Below the pieces are notes generated by a model. That model saw only the letters and a program-made list of their open reading frames with translations. It was not told where the DNA came from and searched no databases. Below, one piece after another: positions 23,753-30,785 of a stretch of 42,857 nt of DNA (position 1 is its first letter; every line of letters starts with the position of its first letter). The translations under genes and the position numbers were made by a program. The stretch comes from a virus, in IMG/VR virus record IMGVR_UViG_3300017743_000027, positions 1 to 42,857 of that record, one strand, 5' to 3'.

Positions 23753-24021
23753 GAGTAAACTCCTTTCATTTGGTCGCTGACGCAACCCATGTCTTGATCT
23801 TCTTCGGCAATGTCTTCAGCGACATCTGAATGAAGAAATTGTGTTTCGTCTTCAATGTCTGATTGCTGATTATGTAATAGACCATGCTCGGCAACTACTT
23901 GCTCAGTTTTGAGATCTTCAACAAACTCTTGAGTTTTTAAAGCGAACTTGCTCGAAAAACCTTGGCTTGCAAGATGTGCGTTTTTAATAAGGGCGATTCT
24001 TTCTTCTTGTGTTAATTCCAT
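23749..24021 (-). CDS. Acidic small protein, unknown
   Basis: 90 residues. Helical N-terminus (MELTQEERIALIKNAHLASQ) and a very acidic C-terminal half (SDVAEDIAEEDQDMGCVSDQ). First gene of a four-gene ATGA-coupled unit that includes two membrane microproteins. Confidence 0.75.
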   Translation of the reverse strand: MELTQEERIALIKNAHLASQGFSSKFALKTQEFVEDLKTEQVVAEHGLLHNQQSDIEDETQFLHSDVAEDIAEEDQDMGCVSDQMKGVYS

Positions 24022-24057
24022 AATATATAATTTAGTTTAGTTGTTATAATTAGTCAA
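24022..24057 (-). promoter_or_regulatory. Leaderless promoter of the unit 24021-23413
   Basis: TTGACT (24052-24057), 17 nt, TAAATT (24029-24034), 7 nt, ATG. The stop TAA of the upstream gene shares the last base of the -35 box. Confidence 0.68.
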
Positions 24058-24445
24058 GACCTAAATCTTTTCTAAATTCTGCTTTGTCTGCGATTAGTTC
24101 GTCAACCCAAACGCTTCCCTCGATTTGAGCTTTTTTCATCAAGAGAGATACTTGGTCACGAGATTGCCAACCCACAACATCATCGGAAGAAGAAAGAGGA
24201 ATCATTCCGTTTTTGTCAAAGATTGCAACTTCGTACAAATCTTCTTTTATACTGCCATATAATCCCCTGCGATTATCTATCCCTGCAACAACAGAAATAG
24301 AAAGCCCATTATCGAAATCAAGTTTTGCTTGAACTGCATCAACAGCACCACCATGTGGTTGAAAGTCAAGATCATTAAAATCTAACATAGAAGGTTTTGG
24401 TTGATAATGTGAGAGAGATTTGTTTGAGAATGTGTAATTAATCAT
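24050..24445 (-). CDS. Phage protein, unknown
   Basis: 131 residues. Starts MINYTFSNKSLSHYQPKPSM, with SISVVAGIDNRRGLYGSIKE and YEVAIFDKNGMIPLSSSDDV in a beta-rich middle. Resembles small phage proteins of unknown function. Own leaderless promoter upstream. Confidence 0.78.
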   Translation of the reverse strand: MINYTFSNKSLSHYQPKPSMLDFNDLDFQPHGGAVDAVQAKLDFDNGLSISVVAGIDNRRGLYGSIKEDLYEVAIFDKNGMIPLSSSDDVVGWQSRDQVSLLMKKAQIEGSVWVDELIADKAEFRKDLGLD

Positions 24446-24480
24446 ATAAGTAAACTAAGGCATAAAAGCCTTCGTGTCAA
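24446..24480 (-). promoter_or_regulatory. Leaderless promoter of the gene at 24050-24445
   Basis: TTGACA (24475-24480), 17 nt, TAGTTT (24452-24457), 6 nt, ATG. Confidence 0.78.
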
Positions 24481-24517
24481 ATAAAAAGAAAAAAAAGATC
24501 AATTAATTTTAATATTG

Positions 24518-24589
24518 TCGTAAGTCTTTGAGCGCCAAGTACTTGTGGCGGGCGGGCCCGCCTAAACCCTTGATTATCAAGGACTTAGG
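24518..24589. repeat. Composite hairpin repeat R6
   Basis: Arms at 24518-24546 and 24561-24589 around GGCGGGCGGGCCCGCC. The C-terminal codons and TGA of the gene at 24577 lie inside its right arm. Confidence 0.88.
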
Positions 24590-24783
24590 TCAGAAGTCAT
24601 TACATATATTCTACCTTCGGGGTTTGCACCTGTGTGAGTTAAGTCCTGAAAGTTGCCCGATTCAATATTAGTATTTAAACAATCTTCACTAATATATTTC
24701 TCACCTTTTTTCTTGTCAGCTTCCTCTGCACTTTCTATTATTGCGACTTTTCCTTGTGATATAGTGGTTAAAACTAATTTCAT
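24577..24783 (-). CDS. Small protein, unknown
   Basis: 68 residues: MKLVLTTISQGKVAIIESAE then a charged middle. The ending SDLSP and the stop are encoded by the hairpin repeat R6, so the repeat seems to have set the C-terminus. Overlaps the GP88-like gene by 4 nt (ATGA). Confidence 0.75.
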   Translation of the reverse strand: MKLVLTTISQGKVAIIESAEEADKKKGEKYISEDCLNTNIESGNFQDLTHTGANPEGRIYVMTSDLSP

Positions 24784-25523
24784 GAATTTTCCCCTTCTAC
24801 CACAAATCCTGTTTCGTCTTTCTTTGCTAAACCTTTTTCGATAAGACCAACAACGACACCTTGCTTGTCAAGAAATCGCAAATCAGTTTCGTCACCATTA
24901 ACGACCTCAAAACCTTTCCATGTCTTAGGTAATTGATTGCGAAATACAACGGCAACATTGCCACCCATTGCAAGAACCATCTCACATTTTTTGTCGTTAT
25001 TCTCGGAGCGAGAAAAAGTCAAATGATAATTAGAGGGGAATTTTTCCTCACCCTTAATAAAAGGCTTACCAAGAAAAGAACACATTCTTTTGAATGATTT
25101 AGTATAATCATAAAACTTAGTTTCGGGAAACTTATCAAAAATTGTTTGAGGCTTTTCTTCATCAAAAAATACTGACTCCCACATGATGTCACTTGTGAGA
25201 TTAGGACGGAAAACAGCTTCCATGCTTTTCTTTTGTGCTGACTTAATTGAAGAAGTAATTTCTTTCGATAATTTTGCAAGGAAGTCAAATTGCCTTTCAA
25301 AAAACAACTTTGTTTTGTTAATGCGTGAATCTTGAACAGATCCCATTTGACCACGACCTGCCGTGTTTAAACAAGACATTGTGCAACCCTTGGAACGCCA
25401 TTGGCAAGTTTCATATCCCGAAAGATTTGCTGGAGCTAAGTGAATACCTTTTGTGATGTAACCTAATTTCTCGCCTTTGAGAATTTTTTGATTACCTGAT
25501 GTGAGAAGTGTTGTTTTGATCAT
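24780..25523 (-). CDS. GP88-family phage protein
   Basis: 247 residues. LTSGNQKILKGEKLGYITKG, IHLAPANLSGYETCQWRSKG, CTMSCLNTAGRGQMGSVQDS and NKTKLFF, then LTSDIMWE match the order of the mycobacteriophage gene-product-88 family, found in many phages. Four Cys sit in the N-terminal part (C..., GC...SC), which could bind metal. Biochemical role not known. Own leaderless promoter; followed by 24577 through an ATGA overlap. Confidence 0.85.
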   Translation of the reverse strand: MIKTTLLTSGNQKILKGEKLGYITKGIHLAPANLSGYETCQWRSKGCTMSCLNTAGRGQMGSVQDSRINKTKLFFERQFDFLAKLSKEITSSIKSAQKKSMEAVFRPNLTSDIMWESVFFDEEKPQTIFDKFPETKFYDYTKSFKRMCSFLGKPFIKGEEKFPSNYHLTFSRSENNDKKCEMVLAMGGNVAVVFRNQLPKTWKGFEVVNGDETDLRFLDKQGVVVGLIEKGLAKKDETGFVVEGENS

Positions 25524-25558
25524 AAGTACATACTAAGGCATTTTTCTAATTAACACAA
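25524..25558 (-). promoter_or_regulatory. Leaderless promoter of the GP88-like gene
   Basis: TTGTGT (25553-25558), 17 nt, TAGTAT (25530-25535), 6 nt, ATG. Confidence 0.72.
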
Positions 25559-25587
25559 GAAAAAAGTGAAATAAAATTAAAATAGTT

Positions 25588-25656
25588 GTAACTCATTGAA
25601 TACCAAGCACTTATGCGGGGCGGCCCGCCGTAAGTCGTTGAATACCAACAACTTAG
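25588..25656. repeat. Composite hairpin repeat R7
   Basis: Two arms around GCGGGGCGGCCCGCC. Lies between the terminator of the DUF932-like gene and the GP88 promoter, i.e. at a unit boundary. Confidence 0.88.
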
Positions 25657-25671
25657 AAAAAATATGGGTAC

Positions 25672-25706
25672 AAAAAAACCCCCTCACCGCTACGCAGTGA
25701 GAGGGG
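25672..25706 (-). terminator. Intrinsic terminator after the DUF932-like gene
   Basis: CCCCCTCAC (25679-25687) pairs with GTGAG-A-GGGG (25697-25706, one bulged A); on the minus strand a run of seven T follows. Confidence 0.9.
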
Positions 25707-25724
25707 CGTAAATGATAACTATAT

Positions 25725-26594
25725 TTACACTTCAACTAATTCATTTTCAACTACCGCCAAATCAAGGTCGTCTTGAACATGATCTTTAATGTTGAATGAA
25801 ACCTCTGAATCGAGAACTGAATGCAAAGCGTCAGAGCGATTTGGCAAAGCTACAAGATTGCCCTTGTAAACTTCAGTAAACGCATTATAAAGAGAATTTG
25901 CGTTGCGATCCCAAAATTGAGGATGGTCTGAAGATTCCCATTGATCTACAACATCAATGATTTTTGACTTAGGCAAAGCTCCTGCCTTGCAGGCACGAAT
26001 GACAATGTCATTGACTTGGGCGTTGGTAAGCTCAAGATCTTTATAGGCATTAATGCGAGCATCTTGACCATGCCAAAAGTTAAATAGCTTACCGATTGCA
26101 CGATTGATAGTAAAATCTAAGTCGCTAAGGATGTTGCGAGTATGTCTGCGAGCCAACTTGATCGTATTAGTAAAAATTAAGTTGTCGCAAACAAAGGGAG
26201 CGTCACCTGCACAAAATCCCGCAGGAAATGTTTTATCGTGAGAATTACGAATACCGACAACGCAACCACGATCAGAGTTTACACGATTGGGATGTTCGAC
26301 AGAGAAAAGACCAAAATAATGTTGATTGCCACGAGCAAGAGAGTGAACCTCATCTTGAATAGAGAAACCATTTTGGTCAAGAAATCCCCTTGCCCGATCA
26401 ACTACATCATGATGAGCGATAGGCTGATAAGAAATTGCCCTTTCTCCATTAGCGTTTTCTTTCTTACGATACTCAACTGATGGAGTGGGAACTTCGACAA
26501 CTTGATCGAATTTAACGAGTGAGCGATTACCTCCACAAATATGTAAGTTAACTGATTTGCGAGGAGTGTTTTGTGTGTTTTCTGTGTTATTCAT
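25725..26594 (-). CDS. DUF932-like protein
   Basis: 289 residues. SYQPIAHHDVVDRARGFLDQ, HSLARGNQHYFGLFSVEH, VVGIRNSHDKTFPAGFCAG and FVCDNLIFTNTIKLARRHT follow the DUF932 pattern of phage and plasmid proteins; related proteins are annotated as TIGR03299. Function unknown, though often in early regions. Own promoter, and its own terminator makes it a single-gene unit. Confidence 0.85.
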   Translation of the reverse strand: MNNTENTQNTPRKSVNLHICGGNRSLVKFDQVVEVPTPSVEYRKKENANGERAISYQPIAHHDVVDRARGFLDQNGFSIQDEVHSLARGNQHYFGLFSVEHPNRVNSDRGCVVGIRNSHDKTFPAGFCAGDAPFVCDNLIFTNTIKLARRHTRNILSDLDFTINRAIGKLFNFWHGQDARINAYKDLELTNAQVNDIVIRACKAGALPKSKIIDVVDQWESSDHPQFWDRNANSLYNAFTEVYKGNLVALPNRSDALHSVLDSEVSFNIKDHVQDDLDLAVVENELVEV

Positions 26595-26629
26595 AATTTT
26601 AATAATATAGTTTTATAGTTTTTTGTCAA
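26595..26629 (-). promoter_or_regulatory. Leaderless promoter of the DUF932-like gene
   Basis: TTGACA (26624-26629), 17 nt, ATTATT (26601-26606), 6 nt, ATG. An alternative -10 TATATT lies 3 nt nearer the -35. Confidence 0.6.
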
Positions 26630-26632
26630 TGG

Positions 26633-26851
26633 TTAAATTTGGTTTTCTTTAATTAAATCGAAAATATATGCTTTTTTTGCTGTGGTTTCTAATATATCTT
26701 TAATATGTTTATATGCTTCAAACTCATCACTAGTGAGATCTGATTTCATATATGTCTCTTCTAAAATGCGTATGGTTATATCCATAACATCAACTGCACT
26801 TGCATTAGATGGAACGAATTGCTTTTTTCTGTACTTAGGATTAATATTCAT
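26633..26851 (-). CDS. Small helical protein, unknown
   Basis: 72 residues from ATG 26849-26851 (MNINPKYRKKQFVPSNASAV). The frame is open upstream to a TTG, but that codon lies within the preceding 39-residue gene; the ATG overlaps that gene's end by 11 nt, favouring coupled translation. C-terminal half helical (FEAYKHIKDILETTAKKAYI). Confidence 0.7.
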   Translation of the reverse strand: MNINPKYRKKQFVPSNASAVDVMDITIRILEETYMKSDLTSDEFEAYKHIKDILETTAKKAYIFDLIKENQI

Positions 26852-26960
26852 ATTGTTTTTTATGTTTAAGTTTTCTGTCAAGGACTTTATTCTTCATCTT
26901 GAAAGGGCGAGCCTTAGTAAAAAGAATTGTTTTTCTTATCTTTATCTCTCTTGCTTTCAT
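26841..26960 (-). CDS. 39-residue very basic protein
   Basis: MKAREIKIRKTILFTKARPF and then KMKNKVLDRKLKHKKQYEY: about one third Lys/Arg. Identified from a full promoter that ends 6 nt before its ATG. Overlaps the next gene by 11 nt. A small nucleic-acid-binding peptide is likely; no family recognised. Confidence 0.68.
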   Translation of the reverse strand: MKAREIKIRKTILFTKARPFKMKNKVLDRKLKHKKQYEY

Positions 26961-26995
26961 ATGTACATAGTAAGGCATTTTTTAATTAATAGCAA
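26961..26995 (-). promoter_or_regulatory. Leaderless promoter of the 39-residue gene
   Basis: TTGCTA (26990-26995), 17 nt, TACTAT (26967-26972), 6 nt, ATG. Confidence 0.7.
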
Positions 26996-27023
26996 GAAAA
27001 AAGTTCAATTAAATGCATTTTGT

Positions 27024-27094
27024 TGTAAGTCGCTGAATACCAAAGACTTACGCGGGGCGGCCCGCCATAAGTTGTTGAACATCAATGGTTTACG
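27024..27094. repeat. Composite hairpin repeat R8
   Basis: Arms at 27024-27052 and 27065-27094 around GCGGGGCGGCCCGCC. Lies between the terminator at 27111 and the promoter of the 39-residue gene. Confidence 0.88.
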
Positions 27095-27110
27095 AAAATA
27101 ATATACAAAC

Positions 27111-27147
27111 AAAAAATCCCCTAGGTCATACCACAAACCTAGGGGAT
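27111..27147 (-). terminator. Intrinsic terminator after the gene at 27174
   Basis: Perfect 11-bp stem ATCCCCTAGGT (27116-27126) / ACCTAGGGGAT (27137-27147), followed on the minus strand by a T run. One of the strongest terminators in the window. Confidence 0.92.
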
Positions 27148-27173
27148 TATAACTAACTATAACCAAAAAACTT

Positions 27174-27386
27174 TTAAGTTGTTATCGAATAAAGTTTATC
27201 TAGTTTTTGATTATGCAAGTCGTGCTGTATTTGGCAATCCTTTGACTTATCGCCTCTCATTTCTCTCAAGGATAACTCATAACCAAGAGCCCTTAAGTCT
27301 GAGGATAGCCACCTAGACATTTTTTCGTTATTGATTACGGAATCTGACACATCCCTTCTGCTGATTAATTCTGGTGATGCTAACAT
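27174..27386 (-). CDS. Small protein, unknown
   Basis: 70 residues, helical and charged (SRWLSSDLRALGYELSLREM). Last gene of the unit starting at 27843; 2 nt after the previous stop. No family recognised. Confidence 0.72.
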   Translation of the reverse strand: MLASPELISRRDVSDSVINNEKMSRWLSSDLRALGYELSLREMRGDKSKDCQIQHDLHNQKLDKLYSITT

Positions 27387-27388
27387 AA

Positions 27389-27625
27389 TTATACTCCTTT
27401 GTTTATTGCGATTATTCTGTCGTAACGAAATGAGCGAATGTCGCCTCTATTGTGGCAGAAGCTCCTGAATCCCGCGACTTTCAGACCTTCAGCAATATTG
27501 CCGAACTCGTTTTTATATTGAGGCTTGTTGATTGTGTACATCTCGGTACGACCATCTTTCGTTTGATAGACCACTTGATAAAGTGGGTTGAATAAGTTTT
27601 TGATTAGTTTTATTAGTTTTAGCAT
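27389..27625 (-). CDS. Small basic protein, unknown
   Basis: 78 residues. Helical basic N-terminus (MLKLIKLIKNLFNP) then a beta pattern (YQVVYQTKDGRTEMYTI; FRSFCHNRGDIRSFRYDR). Overlaps the end of the gene at 27619 by 7 nt. Confidence 0.75.
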   Translation of the reverse strand: MLKLIKLIKNLFNPLYQVVYQTKDGRTEMYTINKPQYKNEFGNIAEGLKVAGFRSFCHNRGDIRSFRYDRIIAINKGV

Positions 27626-27843
27626 GATACTATTGTCTCCGTATTGGTGTTGTAATGATTGTAAGCGTCACACGCTTCTTGTGCTGACTCGAAACTTACT
27701 GCGATTAAATCTCTTTGAATGTCGTGAGCGAACCAAGGTGTTTCTGATTCCTCAAAGAACAATTCCCATTGTTCCGTATCTTCGTTATAATTGGGAAGGT
27801 CAAGGGGTCTGCCTTCGCATACTGCTTCTATGTAGTTGTTCAT
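27619..27843 (-). CDS. Small acidic protein, unknown
   Basis: 74 residues: LPNYNEDTEQWELFFEESE then FAHDIQRDLIAVSFESAQEA, a likely small alpha/beta fold. Own promoter. First gene of the unit 27843-27174. Confidence 0.75.
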   Translation of the reverse strand: MNNYIEAVCEGRPLDLPNYNEDTEQWELFFEESETPWFAHDIQRDLIAVSFESAQEACDAYNHYNTNTETIVSC

Positions 27844-27878
27844 GGTTTTAATTATGTAGGTTTTTTAGATAATGTCAA
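27844..27878 (-). promoter_or_regulatory. Leaderless promoter of the unit 27843-27174
   Basis: TTGACA (27873-27878), 17 nt, ATAATT (27850-27855), 6 nt, ATG. The TGA in TTGACA is the stop codon of the upstream gene (27875-27877). Confidence 0.68.
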
Positions 27879-28060
27879 GAAATAAAAACATAAATCGGAT
27901 CTTTAAACTCTGAATTGAACGCTCCAACCTCATCCCATCCGTAAAGAATAAGAGCTTGATCGCAGTCATCCTTATAGAAATCGCTTCTTTCGATCACGGC
28001 AAGATATTGACCTTGAGGGATTATGTTTTCGTCTTTTAAGTTTATTTCCGTCATCTTCAT
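27875..28060 (-). CDS. Small acidic protein, unknown
   Basis: 61 residues, GQYLAVIERSDFYKDDCDQA and ILYGWDEVGAFNSE. Immediately follows the gene at 28062; ATG at residue 3 is an equally good start. Its stop codon is part of the next promoter. Confidence 0.7.
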   Translation of the reverse strand: MKMTEINLKDENIIPQGQYLAVIERSDFYKDDCDQALILYGWDEVGAFNSEFKDPIYVFIS

Positions 28061-28061
28061 T

Positions 28062-28283
28062 TTAGCAAGGAATTGGTGAATCTTCGTCTGTTACGACGCT
28101 AACGCCAAAGTGGCTTGCTAGTTCTTTAATCATTACATCTTTATTGAAATTATTATATGCGAAAGTCAAAAGGTCTTCTTGATCTTGTGCTGAATGTCCA
28201 TCTCTGAGTTCGTCATATATCTCAAAGATGTTTAAGTTCCAATTCCATCCTTCTACTTGTGATTCTATCTGTGATTTTGTCAT
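28062..28283 (-). CDS. Small acidic helical protein, unknown
   Basis: 73 residues: QEDLLTFAYNNFNKDVMIKE then LASHFGVSVV. Has a real leader: the promoter is 40 nt upstream and AAGGA lies 6 nt before the ATG, unlike the leaderless genes. Confidence 0.75.
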   Translation of the reverse strand: MTKSQIESQVEGWNWNLNIFEIYDELRDGHSAQDQEDLLTFAYNNFNKDVMIKELASHFGVSVVTDEDSPIPC

Positions 28284-28352
28284 GTTATTCCTTGTGTTTG
28301 TTATTGTTGGTGTTATGTTATTTACATTATATCATTTCAATGAATTCGTCAA
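28284..28352 (-). promoter_or_regulatory. Promoter with a short leader and ribosome site, for 28283
   Basis: TTGACG (28347-28352), 17 nt, TAATGT (28324-28329), then a leader of about 35 nt carrying AAGGA. The boxes lie in the 3' end of the GIY-YIG-like gene; its stop TAA is inside the -10 box. Confidence 0.65.
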
Positions 28353-28656
28353 TAATTAAATTAGATTTTTGATCGTAATTAATTGCCCCACTATGAGGAA
28401 CTCCGACATTCAACAAATTTAAATGAGGAAATTTATCTTTAAAACAATTAATTAGGTATGTTTCTCCGAATTCGGGATGAACTTGATAGTCGGGTATTTC
28501 CATAATAGTTTTCCAAGAGATAAATCCATATCGTTGTATCCAATCTTTGATTTTGCTATTGTTTGGATTACCCCTCTGAGTTGAGGGGTTAGTCCTAGTT
28601 TTACCAATATAAAATGCTTTTTTTGTTGATGTGCCTTGCTTGATATAAAGTCTCAT
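28327..28656 (-). CDS. GIY-YIG-like endonuclease
   Basis: 109 residues. RLYIKQGTSTKKAFYIGKT gives the GIY-YIG pattern with LYI in place of GIY, then a QRGNP region, KIKDWIQRYG and ETYLINCF with a possible catalytic Glu. Short, with no extra DNA-binding domain. ATGA overlap with the ParB/DGQHR-like gene. Could be a free-standing homing or host-DNA nuclease. Confidence 0.75.
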   Translation of the reverse strand: MRLYIKQGTSTKKAFYIGKTRTNPSTQRGNPNNSKIKDWIQRYGFISWKTIMEIPDYQVHPEFGETYLINCFKDKFPHLNLLNVGVPHSGAINYDQKSNLIIDEFIEMI

Positions 28657-29618
28657 AGTGGAAAGATTGATTTTTTAACTTTGTAGGTTTCTGCAATTTT
28701 ATTCACTAATAATGGGTAAAACTCTTCTTGCCTATATCCATCTCTGTGATTACAAACTCCATTATCATTGAGCAAGCTCATTTTTAATAGTTTTTCCTCT
28801 CTGAAAAGCTCAATTAAGGAATGCTCTTCGGGAAGTTTACAGAACCTAGACTTTTTTCGACCTTTTGTGTTATGAACTTTGCAAATTTCATCCATAATAC
28901 TTTCGGCAAGTTCTTCGTTTTCTTTAGCCAAACTAAACAAAGCGTAACCAATCGCTTTCTTTGGAAAGCCCGAACAAAATACTCTATCTCCAAAGATTTT
29001 GCTCAACATACTAGAATGTTTTTTTATTACATTTTCATATTCAAAGAAATTTACATGACCACTTTTAGCAAAAGGTGAGCCGTGAATAGTACGCTTACCC
29101 TCTGTAAGCACAATTTCTCTTTGGATTGGGCTTAGACCAATGTAAGATCCATTATGTTTAATCTTTAAATTCTGATGAGGACTCCTTCTTTTTGCCGTAT
29201 CAATGTAAGGCATAGAATTAGGATCAACACCTATAAAGAAAACAACAGGCACTTTTTTACCTTTAGATTTCTTGGAAGTTCTAAACCATTGATTCATTGC
29301 ATCAAAAGTGTGTTGACCATTTAGCAGTACACCTTCTCGGCTAATTTCAAGAACATTAGCAGTTGGATACCATTGGTCAGCATCAAGGCATCGATACAAT
29401 CGCCTTGTGTTGTCATCTGTTTTACCTCGATTATTGCTGTTTACTTCTTCCGAAGACAAATACTCAATTAATGGTAAATCTTTTTCAGTAAAACTATACA
29501 TTTTGGGTTCAAAGTTTTGTTTTACAAATTCTCTTTTGAATTGAATTTTTGCTTTTATATTGTCTCTGTCTGATTGGATAGAAGAATTAATTGTTTTTGT
29601 TTTGGGTTTTGTTGTCAT
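28653..29618 (-). CDS. ParB/DGQHR-fold-like protein
   Basis: 321 residues. GVLLNGQHTFDAMNQWF then PVVFFIGVDPNSMPYIDTAK matches the (D/N)GQHR-type loop and following strand of ParB/sulfiredoxin-like phage proteins; the next Arg is replaced (QHT rather than QHR). C-terminal half helical. Such proteins bind nucleotides or DNA; this one's role is unknown. Coupled to the GIY-YIG-like gene, suggesting a joint DNA-related function. Confidence 0.78.
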   Translation of the reverse strand: MTTKPKTKTINSSIQSDRDNIKAKIQFKREFVKQNFEPKMYSFTEKDLPLIEYLSSEEVNSNNRGKTDDNTRRLYRCLDADQWYPTANVLEISREGVLLNGQHTFDAMNQWFRTSKKSKGKKVPVVFFIGVDPNSMPYIDTAKRRSPHQNLKIKHNGSYIGLSPIQREIVLTEGKRTIHGSPFAKSGHVNFFEYENVIKKHSSMLSKIFGDRVFCSGFPKKAIGYALFSLAKENEELAESIMDEICKVHNTKGRKKSRFCKLPEEHSLIELFREEKLLKMSLLNDNGVCNHRDGYRQEEFYPLLVNKIAETYKVKKSIFPL

Positions 29619-29631
29619 TTTTTTTCTTGGT

Positions 29632-29865
29632 TTATAATTGTGCTGATTGAAAAGATGATTCTATCCTAAGCTCATTTTGCAATGATGTCAAACTTAAAAT
29701 AATATCCTCTAAAACTTCTTCCGCCGATTGAAAGGAACTTCCAAGCGGGAACTTTTTAGGATGGCGTTCATGTTGATCTAAGCATACCTTTGACATCGGA
29801 TCGGCATATGCAAGTTCTCCGCGAACTATACTTAGAATATTCTCTCTAATCTTTGCTTGTGTCAT
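29632..29865 (-). CDS. Small protein, unknown
   Basis: 77 residues, helical; FQSAEEVLEDIILSLTSLQN. First gene of the unit that continues with the ParB/DGQHR-like and GIY-YIG-like genes. Leaderless promoter upstream. No family recognised. Confidence 0.75.
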   Translation of the reverse strand: MTQAKIRENILSIVRGELAYADPMSKVCLDQHERHPKKFPLGSSFQSAEEVLEDIILSLTSLQNELRIESSFQSAQL

Positions 29866-29900
29866 ACTATAAAACTATACCACAAACCAAACTTTGTCAA
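29866..29900 (-). promoter_or_regulatory. Leaderless promoter of the unit 29865-28327
   Basis: TTGACA (29895-29900), 17 nt, TAGTTT (29872-29877), 6 nt, ATG. Closest match to the common pattern. Confidence 0.8.
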
Positions 29901-29918
29901 ACTTTTTTTTTGTTTTTG

Positions 29919-29990
29919 TCGTAAGTGCTTGACTATCAACGACTTACGCGGGGCAGGCCGCCATAAACGGCTGACCACCAATGACTTACG
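29919..29990. repeat. Composite hairpin repeat R9
   Basis: Arms at 29919-29948 and 29961-29990 around GCGGGGCAGGCCGCC. Lies between the stop of the gene at 29986 (which it touches) and the promoter at 29866. Confidence 0.85.
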
Positions 29991-30189
29991 AAAATTTTTG
30001 CTCTATAAGTTGTTTTTTAATTGTTTCATATATCTCCTTTGCTTCTTGGAGGTATGTCAAAGCGTCATCAACTGCCATAGCTTCGGTTTCACTACCTCTC
30101 CAATCTGTCATTGTTTGACCTTTGAGGAACTGCAAGTTGCCTTCGGCTTTAGACATTAGTAATTCGCACTCTAATTCTATATTATCCAT
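29986..30189 (-). CDS. Small helical protein, unknown (paralogue of 21257-21478)
   Basis: 67 residues; KAEGNLQFLKG, MTDWRGSETEAMAVDDALTY and LQEAKEIYETIKK align with the plus-strand gene at 21257. Its ATG overlaps the end of the gene at 30182 by 8 nt. Stop codon at the edge of repeat R9. Confidence 0.78.
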   Translation of the reverse strand: MDNIELECELLMSKAEGNLQFLKGQTMTDWRGSETEAMAVDDALTYLQEAKEIYETIKKQLIEQKFS

Positions 30190-30361
30190 TTTGCTCCCTT
30201 GCTTTTTCGTTTTGATCGTCTACAATCTTTGCAAGTTTCAGCAATTCACAGGTGGCATTTTGCTTGGCTGCATTTCCAGCGTTTGGACTCTTCAACACTT
30301 CCGTTAATATTCTAACGATTGCTGACCATTTTGGTGTGATATCTATTGTTTTTTCTTCCAT
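30182..30361 (-). CDS. 59-residue phage protein, unknown
   Basis: Starts MEEKTIDITPKWSAIVRILT and has NAGNAAKQNATCELLKLAKI. I recognise this ITPxW...(G)N..A...A..EL..LA pattern from small proteins in many phages, function unknown. Promoter ends 6 nt before the ATG. Confidence 0.8.
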   Translation of the reverse strand: MEEKTIDITPKWSAIVRILTEVLKSPNAGNAAKQNATCELLKLAKIVDDQNEKAREQNG

Positions 30362-30396
30362 AATATAAAACTATACTAAATTAATAATCGAGTCAA
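30362..30396 (-). promoter_or_regulatory. Leaderless promoter of the unit 30361-29986
   Basis: TTGACT (30391-30396), 17 nt, TAGTTT (30368-30373), 6 nt, ATG. The TGA in the -35 box is the stop codon of the gene at 30393. Confidence 0.8.
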
Positions 30397-30566
30397 GACA
30401 TTTCTTCTTCATCAAGAACTTTTTCTTGCAACTCTTGCAGTGATTGATATGTGGTGTACCACGAATCTGTCGGATCTACCTCGCCCTCCATTTCACTATA
30501 CTGAATATAGTCGAGGACTTCTTGAATACATTGTGACACGGGAACTTTAACTAATAATTGTTTCAT
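30393..30566 (-). CDS. 57-residue acidic protein, unknown
   Basis: MKQLLVKVPVSQCIQEVLDY, then SLQELQEKVLDEEEMS: short strand then helix, acidic. Directly follows the stop of the gene at 30567. Its own stop lies in the next promoter. Confidence 0.72.
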   Translation of the reverse strand: MKQLLVKVPVSQCIQEVLDYIQYSEMEGEVDPTDSWYTTYQSLQELQEKVLDEEEMS

Positions 30567-30785
30567 TTAATTATACATTACTCCTTCTAATTCTGATTGC
30601 AACCATAAAATGGCTTTTTGTCTGATGTCGCAGTGTGAGACTTCAGTAAATACATTGTCATTAACACGAAGATAAAGATCGTTTCCGTTCTTTTTCTCTG
30701 TCTCTAGGTCGTTGGCTTTATACCACTTTTGGGCATAGTCTATCATTCTTTGCTCTAATTCTCTTGCTCTTTCTATAAATTTCAT
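30567..30785 (-). CDS. Small protein, unknown
   Basis: 72 residues; MKFIERARELEQRMIDYAQK helix then NGNDLYLRVNDNVF strands. ATGA overlap with the gene at 30782. Confidence 0.75.
   Translation of the reverse strand: MKFIERARELEQRMIDYAQKWYKANDLETEKKNGNDLYLRVNDNVFTEVSHCDIRQKAILWLQSELEGVMYN

Noticed and set aside
26852-26881. Longer start (TTG) for the gene at 26633
   Set aside because: The TTG lies inside the preceding 39-residue gene and would only extend the protein with that gene's out-of-frame codons; an ATG in normal coupling position follows.
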